NCBI GenBank assembly: GCA_018398805.1
Contig: JAGFBZ010000328.1
Span: 832,001 to 896,000 of the forward strand
Length of the DNA: 64,000 bases
DNA from: Hirundichthys speculiger
Lineage: Eukaryota; Chordata; Actinopteri; Beloniformes; Exocoetidae
Direction: 5' to 3'
In this document: in pieces, positions 44,729 to 55,965 of the stretch
Numbering within the stretch: the first letter of the stretch is position 1
Layout of the letters: each line of letters opens with the position of its first letter
The notes under the pieces: generated by a model
Database searches by the model: none
What the model saw: only the letters and a program-made list of their open reading frames with translations
Told to the model about the DNA's origin: nothing
Made by a program: the position numbers and the translations under genes

Positions 44729-45512
44729 TAGAATTGGGCAGATCGATCCAAATATCGATAATATGGACACCAACGCTGGTATTGATATTGAATGATACTC
44801 ATGTAAAAAGAAAAATACTCAAACTTTTTTTTCTCTCCCACAAGCACTGATTGCTGCGAAGTGCGAATTAATTGAAGTCTGTGTCTGACACGCTGTCGCT
44901 GTGTTTTCTATGCAGTCCAACAGAGAGTATCAGGTAGATCAGAGTGATCAATTTTAGCATTAATTCATATTAACTTTCAAAGTCCATGTTACTTATGCCA
45001 TATGTTACTGGAGCCAACTCAAAGAACATAAATAAGACCTTAAAATAACCCAGTACATGTCATGTATCCCATTGACAAGTATTATCTACGATAAATAACA
45101 TTAGATAATCGTTTATTTATCCCACAATGGAGAAATTTATAGTTAAAGCAACAGGAAAGGGCACACAGTGCAAATAAAATTATACAAGTGTTGAAAGATA
45201 TAATATAAGAGGTGGTTTAGAAAAAACATTATGACCAGAACAATTCAACTCCAAAGAATATTTACAGAAAAATGTTAATTGTGATAATAAAGTATTTTGC
45301 TGTCACTTATAAAGTTTGCCGAAAATTGTATTCTAGGTTTTAACAAAATAATCCAAAGACAAAAATCACAAAAACACCAAAAGGTCAGCCATTTCATGAT
45401 AGATCAAGCTTGATATGAAAAAGTATCGGTATTGGTATCGTTATCGGCGATACTGGTCCTGTATTTACTTAGAATCGGATCGATACCAAAACTCTCAGTA
45501 TCGCCACCTCTA
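44729..45512 (-). mobile_element. hAT-B element, short form
   Basis: Flanked by a perfect 8-bp duplication ATGTTAAT (44721-44728, 45513-45520). On the minus strand it begins TAGAGGTGGCGATACTGAG and matches 36824-37942 end to end, except for the 440-bp internal segment. Non-coding. Confidence 0.9.
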
Positions 45513-46283
45513 ATGTTAATTACTTATTTTATGCTCAATCAAATTAGACACTGAATAAAACAAAAAGGAAAAAAAAGAGTAAATCATACAGAATGAAATT
45601 TAGGGGTGAAGACAAGATGATGATATCTTACTGGCAGCAGGGTTGATACCAGTAAGATAAGACCGTCCTTTCTAAAATCCTCTGGTGTAAAAGCTAGTTT
45701 TATTGAATAGTTTCAGTAGCATTCTGTTTTATATTTCTTTTGAAATCATTGTTTAAATGTCATTTCTCTGTCATTACAGAGAACATTTTATTCAATGTCA
45801 ATCTTGTTACTTCCGCACAGTCATTCTTATTCTCTGTAGTGTTATCACAGTGGTTCATATACAACCTGTTTGTACTTAACTCCCTTCCCCAGATGCCAAC
45901 AGAAAGACAATGAGTATGCTAGTGAAGTGTCGTATTAAAATAAGGTCAGGTCACCATGGCCTGTTTGACCGAGTGATATTAATATCTAATGTTGAATATC
46001 TAATTCAAAGCGGGATATTGCTCAGGCACCATTGCATGACTTTTGAGACACGCAGCTATCGGAAGAAATTAGCTCAAAGCTCAATGTATTGCTAAACAGT
46101 GGTTAAAATGACTGCATTTCCTCTGCTCATTGTCTTGTGCTGACAACGACTGTCTGTGCTGCATGTGAGTTACCTGACCATCACCTGCATCACTCTGACA
46201 TCCTTCTCTGCTACTCCAGACGTCCTCATCAGTACCAGAGCTCTTCTCATCCTGTCATGTGGTTTCTCAAGGTCTACGAAGAA
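45513..46283. other. Intergenic, nothing recognised
   Basis: Only short frames of 61-67 aa. The right part may be decayed LINE sequence continuous with the next feature. Confidence 0.5.
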
Positions 46284-46620
46284 TCAATGCAGCTCCCTCT
46301 GACCTTCTCTGTTCTTCTCCATCAGCATCCTCAAAGCTAATATTACTATATTCTTTGGCATGAAACCATCCTGCTGTTCACAGATGCTCACTTCAGTCCC
46401 TAGTCTAGCTTCTACTGCTCTTTCCCATAACTTCATTGTGTGGCTCATCAACTTTATTCCTCTGTAATCGCCACAACTCTGCACGTCTCCCTTGTTCTTA
46501 AAAATTGGCACCAGCATGCTTCTCCTACATCCTTCAGGCACCCTCTCACTCTCTAAGATATTGTTGCCCATTGCTGGTTTGCCATTCCCGGGCAGCTGAG
46601 TGACTGTGGGTCCCAGCGGA
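46284..46620 (-). pseudogene. LINE reverse-transcriptase fragment
   Basis: The minus-strand frame reads SMLVPIFKNKGDVQSCGDYR, GIKLMSHTMKLWERAVEARL and QQDGFMPKN, then ALRMLMEKNREGQ. These are the conserved blocks upstream of the first catalytic Asp in a jockey/RTE-like reverse transcriptase. It is unusually open for about 110 codons; beyond it the frame breaks at the position of the VDLEKA block. Clade uncertain. Confidence 0.85.
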
Positions 46621-49110
46621 GCTCTGCTTGTCCTCGTTTCACCCCTGGTAGTACTAGCTGTTAGAAAGGGTGTAAAGGAACAGTTATTTAGCATCATTGG
46701 TTGCCATAAGCTAAGCTAGCCAGGATAAAATTTTAGGCATGGACCGGCTAGTAACCAGTTTTCAATTCACGCAGGGTCGGGCAGCATTAGTTCCTACCAA
46801 CATGGTACTGTGTAGCGAGACTCAATAAGAGGCTTCGAAAGCCTTTCTTCAGAAAACCTAGTGGGTGACATTCAGTCCTTTCATATCGTCCATGGCCAGT
46901 CCCAGTGACAGTCCTACCAAACCTGCACCCTGCTGTTTTCTTTTGTCGAATCTTAAGCTTAACAGTTATTCAGAAATGTTTCACACGAAGCCACTGAGCC
47001 ACAAACCCACCCACACAAATACAAAAAATAGCTTCACAAATGTCTTAAATGCCAAAAGAGTCTGGAGCGAAACTGCAGAGAACATGTAGTCAAACTAGAC
47101 ACATCCGGAGAGGACAACGTCCCTCTGTTCAAGTTATTTTATTCCTAAATTAATTGATTCAGTAATTCTTTACTTCTGTCATAATTAAATCTTCTAATGA
47201 ACGTTTTGAGGCTTTCTTTATGGTTCTTTTCCTCCGTCGTTCACAGGACTTGGAAGACTTTCACTGTGCCATGCAGAACAAATTGCATAACCAATGAAAA
47301 AAAACACAAGTCATCTCAGTTAATCTATTTTTTATATTGAAGTGTTGCTAATGGCAGCCTTTCTCAGGAACTCGCTGCCTCACTTCAGCGGAGGACTGAC
47401 ATCTGCTGTCATGGCTTGATAACAGTAATTAAGTTTCACCATTCAATGCGAATGTGTGTCAGATACGTTTAATTGTTTCCACACTCTCAAATATTGATGT
47501 TTATCTCTTTGTTCGCTGGGGAATTCGCGGCACGTCGTGTGATTCTGCCAGATTTCAGACAATCGCATAACCCCCGTGTCCTCATCTTGAGTCCCCCGGA
47601 AGCTTCCAGGGGAGTTCATGACAAGTGCTTGAACCGCTAACCCAAAGATCCGGAAGGCGATGCAGACATTTATTCCGATCCACGCCCGCCGGTGACACCA
47701 GGGACGAGCCACTCGCGAGGTGCACGTTGCAGGTTTTGATCTGCATGATTGCATCGTCGTGCTTTCTGGTTGCAAATCCTCCTTGACCTTCGCCGTCTAA
47801 GACAGACAGCTTCAGGTATGAGGTTGTGAGGGGGTGTCTTCAGTGCAGACCACTTCATCTAATTCACCTAATCTGTCTTTCATTCTTATTCATCCCTAAT
47901 TGCCTGTCCTTTCCTTGTCATACATTTGTTGAATAATTTGTTTAACTCCTCATTAATCTCAATTTTACGAATAATCATCCACCCAACACTTTTCTGAGCG
48001 AAGCTTAGCACTAGCACTCATTGTCACATTATTAGCATCTAACATGATTCATGTGCTTCAAAATTGTGTTTCTCCACCAAAAAGGAGACTGATGAGAGGA
48101 CAGAAGGAGTAAGCAACGAGTAAGCAGCTACACTAGTACAGCTCATCACAAATGAGATGAAAACAAAGCAGTTTATAGTCCTTGAATCCTGGCAATTAGC
48201 ATACAAAACAAGTCTTTGTATTAGTGGTTTCTATTTGTCTGGCTTACAATAAGTGAGTCTGAGGTCTTTGGAGACAATAATGCAAAGAAATAAAAGCACA
48301 GGATGACACACGTGCATGTCTTTTCCAATGAGGTAACGCAGAAATAAGCACTTGCTAAGTTAAAATGAGGAAGCAACACCAACCGTGTCGGTTTTATTTA
48401 CTGGCGAGAAGCAAACTGAGTCAACGGCTGCCACGGGCAAAGAGGGAAAAGAAGACAGGATGTAGAAAAACGCTAAAACTCTTCTTTCCATTCAAGTCTA
48501 CACGCAGATGTTTGCAGCGTAGTTTCTCCTCAGTATTATGAAAATTTCATTATCTCTTTGCCTAAAAGGATCAAAACTAATCCCTCATTTTTTATCAAGA
48601 TTCCAATCAGATTAGATTAGACACAAGTTTTTTGTCATTACACATGTAAAAGTGCAGGCAAACAACCGGAAGTGCAGGTTATACAGTATCTACAATACGT
48701 ACTGATATCTGCAGATAAAGGTGGTATTACAGACTTATTGACAGGTGGGTTCATACAATCAACATGATATACAGATGGATGTTCGTTGAACAGATGGATC
48801 TGATCAATAAATGTGTGTGCACAATAGGACAGGAGCTGTGAACATAATTTACAAATGGAAACGACACGTAAAGCGATAGAAAACAGTGGTGCAGCGAACA
48901 TTAAAATAGCCCTGTCTAAATGCTGAGCGTGCAGAACGGTCTGGCAGCGTAATTAATACCAAAGTGTAATTAACACCTTGTCATTGACAAAACTTTCTCC
49001 CACTGGACAGAAAAAGCAAATGTTTACAAGATATTCTGTGCAGTACAGTTAAAGGTAACACGTTAATGACACATTAGTGCTGCAGAGTCCGTAAAGAAAA
49101 TACTGCATGA
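46621..49110. other. Intergenic, nothing firm
   Basis: No gene supported. A 110-aa minus frame (47443-47775) has no domain. 48605-48620 has a short ATTAG-like run as at 34884. Confidence 0.5.
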
Positions 49111-49786
49111 TCCAAGTCTAAAATTGAAATATAAGAAGAACAGGCATTTTTTTTTTCTTTTTTTTTGTTAGATTAAAAAATGAAAAACGTAATAAAATGT
49201 CACGTTTAATTTTTTTTTTAAATTTTTGATTGACAATTGAAAATGGAAAGAATGAATGATACACAGATTGGTAAAGTTACTGAACTTTAACATGGACATT
49301 TTCATTTTAAAGTTCTCCCAGACGGAGGATTCAACAGAAACAAGGTTATTTGTAACAACTGACAAGTTGAACTCCCCGTTAAAAGTTTCTGCTGTTACCT
49401 CAGAAATTACCTGTTTTAATGTTCTGATTGTGCTGAGACACAATCATTTTGTTGGATTTTGTTAGTAGACTTTTTTAAAAATTTTTTATAAAAACAGGAT
49501 GACATTAATGCCCTGGCAGTAGCAATAAGCTTTATTTTATTTTACATTTTTTTAAGATGAGATTTACACTAAATATGTGTTACTGACAAGTGCTGACGTT
49601 AAAAGTGTTTGAACAACAAATGTTATGGCACTTTAGTTCATATGGCAGCAGAACATTTAAATAAAAGTGCATTTTACACTACTTTTGAATTCATTATTTG
49701 ATTCTGCTTATACAATGCGATTAATCGTGATTAATCAGGGAAATAATGTGATGAATCGCAATTAAAAATTTTAATCGTTGCCCTAG
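49111..49786 (+). mobile_element. hAT-C element, 5'-truncated copy
   Basis: Matches 26467-27132 closely from CCAAGTCTAAAATTGAAATA to the right end (ATCGTTGCCCTAG, slightly altered). The left 465 bp and the left terminus are missing. Confidence 0.85.
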
Positions 49787-49795
49787 TTAAGAGAC

Positions 49796-50011
49796 ATAAA
49801 GTTTGCCGCAATTCTATACTAGGTTTTAACAAAATAATCCAAAGACAAAAATCACAAAAACAACAAAAGGTCAGCAGTTTCATGATAGAGGAAGCTTAAT
49901 ATGAAAAAGTATCGGTATTGGTATTATATTGGTATTGGTATCGGAGATACTGAATCTGTATTTATTTAGTTTCGGATCAATTCCAAAATTCCCAGTATCG
50001 CCCACCTCTGC
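49796..50011 (-). mobile_element. hAT-B fragment
   Basis: The minus-strand 5' end of hAT-B (AGAGGTGGGCGATACTGGG; GATTATTTTGTTAAAACC) cut after about 215 bp. It lies directly beside the hAT-C copy. Confidence 0.8.
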
Positions 50012-50844
50012 TTCAAGTCCAGTTGCCTTGATTCAAGCCTTCAAGATGTACCAGCCTTGACAAAAAAGTGAACTTCCGCATCGTTTTTCACTCCTTCACT
50101 TGTGAAGAGTTATATGACTGGGGGGAAAGCAAGTCACTTTTGCCTCAGCAATTCAACTCATCTCCTAACTACTTTTACCAGTGAAACACTTGCAGGATAT
50201 GAGATCTAACCAAGTGAAACAAAACAAAACAAACAAAAAAAACCTGAGTAGTGAATGCAACAATGCAACTTTCCCAATGGGGGGCAGGCTTAGCCGGAAA
50301 TATTATGGGGCATATCTGCACTTAAAAAGTCCGTCATTTTAAGACGATAACACAGAATAAGACTCAAGTAAACTGCTCCTCACTGCACAGAGTCAAAATC
50401 CTGAAAACCTGACAGCACTAACTGCACCTGCCATCAGAACAATCACGTCTGACAGTAGAAAGTTGTCGTCGGTGCTTCGTTTCCTCGGGGATCACTGTTC
50501 CACAAGGCTCCTCCGACAATCTCACTGCACGTGTCACGATGGAGAGATCGTTGTTACCCGCGCAACGAGGAAACACCTTTTTCTGTGCGACGACACTCCT
50601 CTCCTCGAAGACAAATAATTAGGTCTTGTGCAATTAAAAGCCTCCAGAACTGCTGACGCTGCAGATGCTGTGAATCTCTGGTTTTGGTTTGTAGGTTTGT
50701 TTTCGTGAAGCTGAGCTTCCATTTATTACATGCAGGCTGAATCACTTTAATGCTCCTCTTTCTTATCTCCCCGAGGTAAGAAATTCACAATTACATTTTT
50801 TTTCTCTTCCCCAAAACCAATCCTGACTAAAATTAGAAAGCGAG
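50012..50844. other. Intergenic, nothing recognised
   Basis: Only frames of about 60 aa without domains. Confidence 0.5.
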
Positions 50845-51205
50845 CCCGTGTAACGCCAATTTCAAAGCCTCCGCGCTGCCTACCTGTTTCCCTCAGAACT
50901 GACTTTAAGGTCCCTCAGTGGTCTTTGTCCTACTTATTTATCAGGCTTGTTTTCCCTCTGCGAGTCTCCGAGGAGCCGTTTGTTTTCTGGTGGCAGGTAT
51001 TTAATTGTTCCCAAAATGTGAACAAAGTCAGACGACGAGGCCTCTTTTTACCCCTCTGGCCCACATCTCTGAAACGGCCCGGCGTGACCGATGTTCTGAT
51101 GCTTGGGCGGGGACGCCTCACGTGCTTCAGATGTTTCCCTGCTCCTGTCGGGGATCATCTGAGGACCTGGACTGAGGAACATCTGAGGCCTTTGATTAGT
51201 CCACC
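50845..51205 (+). pseudogene. L2-type LINE C-terminal fragment, decayed
   Basis: Across frames it reads ARVTPISKPPRCLPVSLRTD then FKVP, matching the HITPVLKSLHWLPVxxRIDFK region of L2-type LINEs, followed by GRYLIVPK and DDEAFFYPSGPHL (usually GDRAFSxxAPxLWN). The region corresponding to the 59-bp unit is single copy here. Confidence 0.6.
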
Positions 51206-52368
51206 GATATAAGACGAAGAGGAACAACAGGAGGAAGAGGATTTTTTGGACTGAAAGTCTTGGCTGAGTTTGTAAAGATACAGTTGCAGTCCATTATTTT
51301 TAATGAGCTGATTTAGTTAATCCCTTTTATGACTCTATTCTCTACTAGTTCAGCAAATGTTTTCATACTCCACTTTTGCACGTACTCATTAACTCATCTC
51401 TGGATTTAAATGTGCTTCCATATTTTTACTTTTCAGTCTTTAGTGTCTCTTCAGATCAGGGGTTTTGGGGCCAGATGCACTGTGAAGATCCTGCAGAAAT
51501 GCTTTCTGTGATGTTAAAAATTCATTCTGAGGCCTAAACTTGCTAAAACTGCTGTGTCATGCTGTGTCATGACTTAAGGCCATGACTTTTAGCCTCAAAA
51601 CCTGCCGATTTGAGGCCACCGGTTGTTCTGGTTTCCATTTGTTCAATGGTTTTGATGTGTGGATGTCTAGACAGATCTCAAGGTTTCTTTGTTTTCCACT
51701 TGTCGTTTAGATGAACGGTCCGCCTTTCTGTCTTTGTCATTCTAAACGATCCACCATGCTGTAATGACCTCTCTCTGAAGCTGCAGACTAAGAGAATAAA
51801 CTCCGTTTCACACCTCCGTCGTTTGTCAGTGCCTTGTTTAACAACCGGATTGACTGCTTCACCATTGCACAATAATAATAATTCTTACGAGTGAGAAGAT
51901 ACCCCAATTCTCATTTAACACTTTCACATGGCCGCATCTAAACAGCAGCCTCCTGACTTTAGCGGCTGCAGCTGTGCTCCAGGTTGGACCTGAGCGCAAC
52001 GACACAACAAGCGCATTTTCAGATGACACGCTAATCTAAATGGGAACTGGAAGCGTGGCTGTGGCAATGAAATTAAACCCGCAGAGCCTTTTCATGTACA
52101 AAACTGAATAGTCCAGATGAGCCCCGTTTTCTTCAGTTGCTGCTGGAGATTGTGACACATGCTGCTGCTGCTGCTGCCGGTGCTCATGACACAAATGGAG
52201 CTGGCGGTGCCTTTTACGAAGCCGTTACTGATCATTTCCAGGCACAGTATGTCTAATATGTATATTTTCTTTTCCCTGGTGGTCCTTAAATTAGAGGTTG
52301 CAGCCAACCTAGGACTAATGGGGTAAATATAACAGTATTGGAGTGTAGAAACATATATACAAGTCTTT
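51206..52368. other. Intergenic, nothing recognised
   Basis: Short frames only. A (CTG)n run of five units lies near 52160. Confidence 0.5.
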
Positions 52369-52919
52369 GGGCCAATTCCAATTCCTCTCTTAACCCTCAA
52401 TCTCAAACCTTGCCCTTAACCCTCAATCTTTGGTCCTCCAAAGTAAGTGTAAGGTCTATCTCGTGGCTTAAAAATGGGACAACCCTTGAGTGCAGTTATG
52501 TCTCCAGACTGTGGAGGGCCACCTTACGCCAAAGCTACATCCAGTCTGTCAAGAAAACGACGACGACGAATAAGAAGGAGAAGAAGAATAAGATAATATA
52601 AACATATGTAACGAAGACAATAAGATAGTTTGGTAACATTTATATCTTTATTAACTACGAAAAAACTTACATTTGTAGCTCACTTTTTTCGGAGCCATCC
52701 TTTTCGAAGACGTCTTGGCGTAAATACGCAATGCCTTCTGGGTAGTCCTTACTTCCAAGGGTGGTGCCGGAGAATCTCAATATTGAGGGCGATACAGCCC
52801 TCAAACTTTTCCCTCAACTGGACTTTCTAAGAATCGGGACAACACTGGCACTTCACGGGAGCGCTCATTTTTGAGACTGAGGGTTGAGATTGAGGGTTAA
52901 AGAATGAATGTATTTACCC
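52369..52919. mobile_element. MITE with GGGCCAATTCC ends, copy 1
   Basis: Starts GGGCCAATTCCAATTCCTC, then TTAACCCTCAATCTCAAA. The right end has GAGGGTTGAGATTGAGGGTT and a decayed terminus ending ACCC. Flanked by TTT on both sides (52366-52368, 52920-52922). 551 bp; non-coding. The 545-bp sister copy is at 54497. Confidence 0.8.
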
Positions 52920-52922
52920 TTT

Positions 52923-54493
52923 GTGTCCAAGATTCATATATGTTAAAACTTACCTGTACAGTCCCAGATTTAAGCAAACGCACGGCAAAAGAAACCTCTG
53001 GTGGTGATGTGACATTTTTCCAGGACACATCAATTGAGATGAAGCTAATCTCAGTTTAAACCACAGGCACTAACAGCAGGGATTAAGAGGTCAAGGGACC
53101 TTTTTTTTTACTCCATATAAGGGATTGACACAACCAGATCTGCTGTACGCCTGTTATGTGGTTTTGATGGGTCGGAGATACTTTTACATCACTTTTATCT
53201 TAACCCTGTAATGCCACACGTTGTGTGAAAAGTGCTGTACAAATAAAGTTTGATACCAGGAATTCTGTGGGCCTCCATGCTTGATGTAAGGGGTAGACAC
53301 CATTTATGATCTCGTAAAGCACCTGATTCAAACGAACGGATCACCATCAGCCTGTCATCCAGGTCTGCACGAGTCTGTTAACGACCCGTTCGTTTGAAGC
53401 CATGCCGGACAGGACTGGAGTTGGACTATGTTGTAATGAACAATTAAAGGCACCCTAGGTAGCAACACTGCTTCTCACCACACGGAGTCAACATATCTCA
53501 AAAGGGTTCATTTGCCGAGCCGAGTGCACCTCTAGTGGGATAAAATGGCATTAACAGACATGTCATGTGCATTAGCACACGATTCAGTGACTCTTTCAGC
53601 AGCACAGTAGATCTATGTGCCCCCCCCCATGTGGTCAGAGGTGGCACTGGTACATAAAGTGGCATTTTCTTTCCCATCAGGGGGGAACTTACAGATCTGC
53701 TCCTGCAGATTTAACATAAAAACAACTAGGACTCCATCCATTCTCTCCTAACAGTTAATTAAGGATGGGGTGAAAAAAAAGGGGGGGGGGGGCAGTGAGC
53801 AGTGAACCACCTTCTAGAGTGAACAGCAAGAAATAGTTGAAAGTAAAAACATGGTGAGACCGATCATAAAGAGAAGGGTGAGTACAGCCTTGGATGCAAT
53901 ATCGGCCAAGGCCTGTTTCTAGGCAACAAGAGTAAAGGAAATTCCTGAGTGAGTGATGGTGAATCTGTGATGGAAGGAGTTGGCCACAAAGGTGAGAATT
54001 TTAATTAATGAATTTAAAATATTGTGGTAAAGATCTGATGGTTTTTTTTTTTTTTTTAAATAATGCTGTTTGTTCTGTGGCGTTCATATGGGATATATAT
54101 TTGGGAATATAAACTCACACTGTGAGTCACTATTTTTGAGAAAAGTTGGCTGCTTCAGAGGTTTTCACTGTAAATATCTCTTGGATCGTTGAACATAGTT
54201 TGGGCTCCGGATCACAGCATCTAAAAGATGCCTGACATCGCAGCACGGCTGGGCCGGCCGTACCCACTCAGCTCTCGATAACGGGTCTAATTTCCCTCCC
54301 ATTCACAGCCATTTCCCACCGGTGCAGAACCAGCTGGTTTGTCTGCCGATCCAACGGCTGTCGGTACTTCTGCCTACACTGGAAATCAAAGTCGAGTCCA
54401 GAGCTAACAGACTAATTCGTAAAAGTTTTCGTGTTCTTTTATCTGGTGTCAAGGAGAGACTGAAAGCAAAGACCAATAGAAAGTTTAATACGC
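52923..54493. other. Intergenic, nothing recognised
   Basis: No gene. G-run at 53781-53792 and T-run at 54042-54057. 83- and 68-aa frames at 54303-54573 overlap on opposite strands without domains. Confidence 0.5.
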
Positions 54494-54496
54494 AAA

Positions 54497-55041
54497 GGGC
54501 CAATTCCAATTCCTCCCGTAACCCTCAATCTCAACCCTCGCCCTTGACTCTCAATCTTGGCCCTCCAAAGTAAGTGTAAGGTCTATCTCGTGACTTAGAA
54601 ATGGGACGCCCCTTGAGTGCAGTTACATCTTCAGACTGTGGGGGGCGACAGTCTGTCACGAAAATGACGACGAAGAAGGAGAAGAAGGCGTAGAAGAAGA
54701 AGAATAATTAGATACTATAAATTTATATAACGAAGACAATAAGATAGTTTCATACCATTTATACCTTTATTAACTACGAAAATACTTACTTTTGGAGCTC
54801 GCTTTTTTAGGCACCATCCTTTTTCGACAATGTCTTGGCAAAAATATGCAATGCCTTCTGGGTAGCCCTTACTTCCAAGGGTGGTGCCGGAGAATCTCAA
54901 TATTGAGCTCGATACAGCTCTCAAACTTGTCCCTCAACTTGACTTTCTAAGAATCGGGACAGCACTTGGACTTCACGGGAGCGCTCATTTTTGAGATTGA
55001 GGGTTGAGATTGAGGGTTAAGGGAGGAATTGGAATTCACCC
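54497..55041. mobile_element. MITE with GGGCCAATTCC ends, copy 2
   Basis: GGGCCAATTCCAATTCCTCC at the left and GGAGGAATTGGAATTCACCC at the right form good inverted ends, extending through the AACCCTCAATCTCAACCCTC block. Flanked by AAA on both sides (54494-54496, 55042-55044). Non-coding. Confidence 0.85.
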
Positions 55042-55159
55042 AAAGATTAATACAAGGTTTACTATGCCATGCAGAATATTTAATTGGCTGATGGTACACT
55101 GTTCTCAACACCACAGAGGTGCTGAGGAGAATACACACAGAGTGTTAGATTGTCCTAAC

Positions 55160-55459
55160 CAGGGCAGGAATTTCATGGCGGCCATGACCGTCATAGCCCT
55201 TCTTTTGGCAGTGATGCCCTTCCGAAAATTGGTTGCTTAACGGCCACTGTGGCCTTGGTGCCCTGCCCTCTCTCCTTCCTTCGGCTATCATCAAGTTTGC
55301 ACCGTAGTGCCCATCGTTTATTAGCATATCATGTCATATTGTGTTTTTTTTTTTTTATTATGGCCTTGTTGCCCTGGCATTTGGCCTTTGTGCCCTCAAA
55401 AAAAATGCCCTTTGAAGGCCAAGTGGCCTTGTCCCTCAAATCATGAAATTCCAGGCCTG
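55160..55459 (+). mobile_element. hAT-D element, short deletion form
   Basis: 300 bp with ends CAGGGCAGGAATTTC and GAAATTCCAGGCCTG, flanked by a perfect 8-bp duplication GTCCTAAC (55152-55159, 55460-55467). It consists of both ends of the 2.09-kb sister at 58794 joined at TGCCCATC/GTTTATTAGC. Confidence 0.92.
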
Positions 55460-55556
55460 GTCCTAACTCTTATAGTCACAGAAAGGAGGGAGGGGTCTTG
55501 CATTGCCCCCATTGGTATTTTTATTACAGATGGTATTCCCCTTTCATGTCTTAAAG

Positions 55557-55965
55557 CAGTGGTTAATTAATGCTGCGTACCACCTGAGAAACTGTTCAGC
55601 TCTCTGAGTACCACCATGAAGACCAATTTTAAAATATAGCCATATATGCTTTCTCAATTAGCTTTAAACACACAGAGATGTTTATCCCTTATTGTGGTTA
55701 TTTATTGTTATCTGAATTGTTACTTTACTGAATCAGAGATTTACAACTCTGTCCAACAATTCTCACGTACTCATCCTCTCATACAGAGCAAAATAAACAC
55801 ACTCAAAAGTTGTTACATCTGCACTGCAACTGAATATGCAGTAAATATTTTTTTAAAGACACAATTCTAATTATCTCAAGCTACACATTGCATTTAAAAT
55901 GTTTTATTTATGATGCTTTGTATGTTTCCGATTTTTTTTTTTAATTTTAAGTGAAAATGTGGAAA
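55557..55965 (+). mobile_element. hAT-E (Charlie-like) element, partial
   Basis: CAGTGGTTAATTAATGCTGC, then GTACCACCTGAGAAACTGTT as at 19380. It carries an extra middle section of about 200 bp compared with 19357-19659, then ATGTTTCCGATTTT and GAAAATGTGGAAAAAA. The right terminus is lost. Confidence 0.65.
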
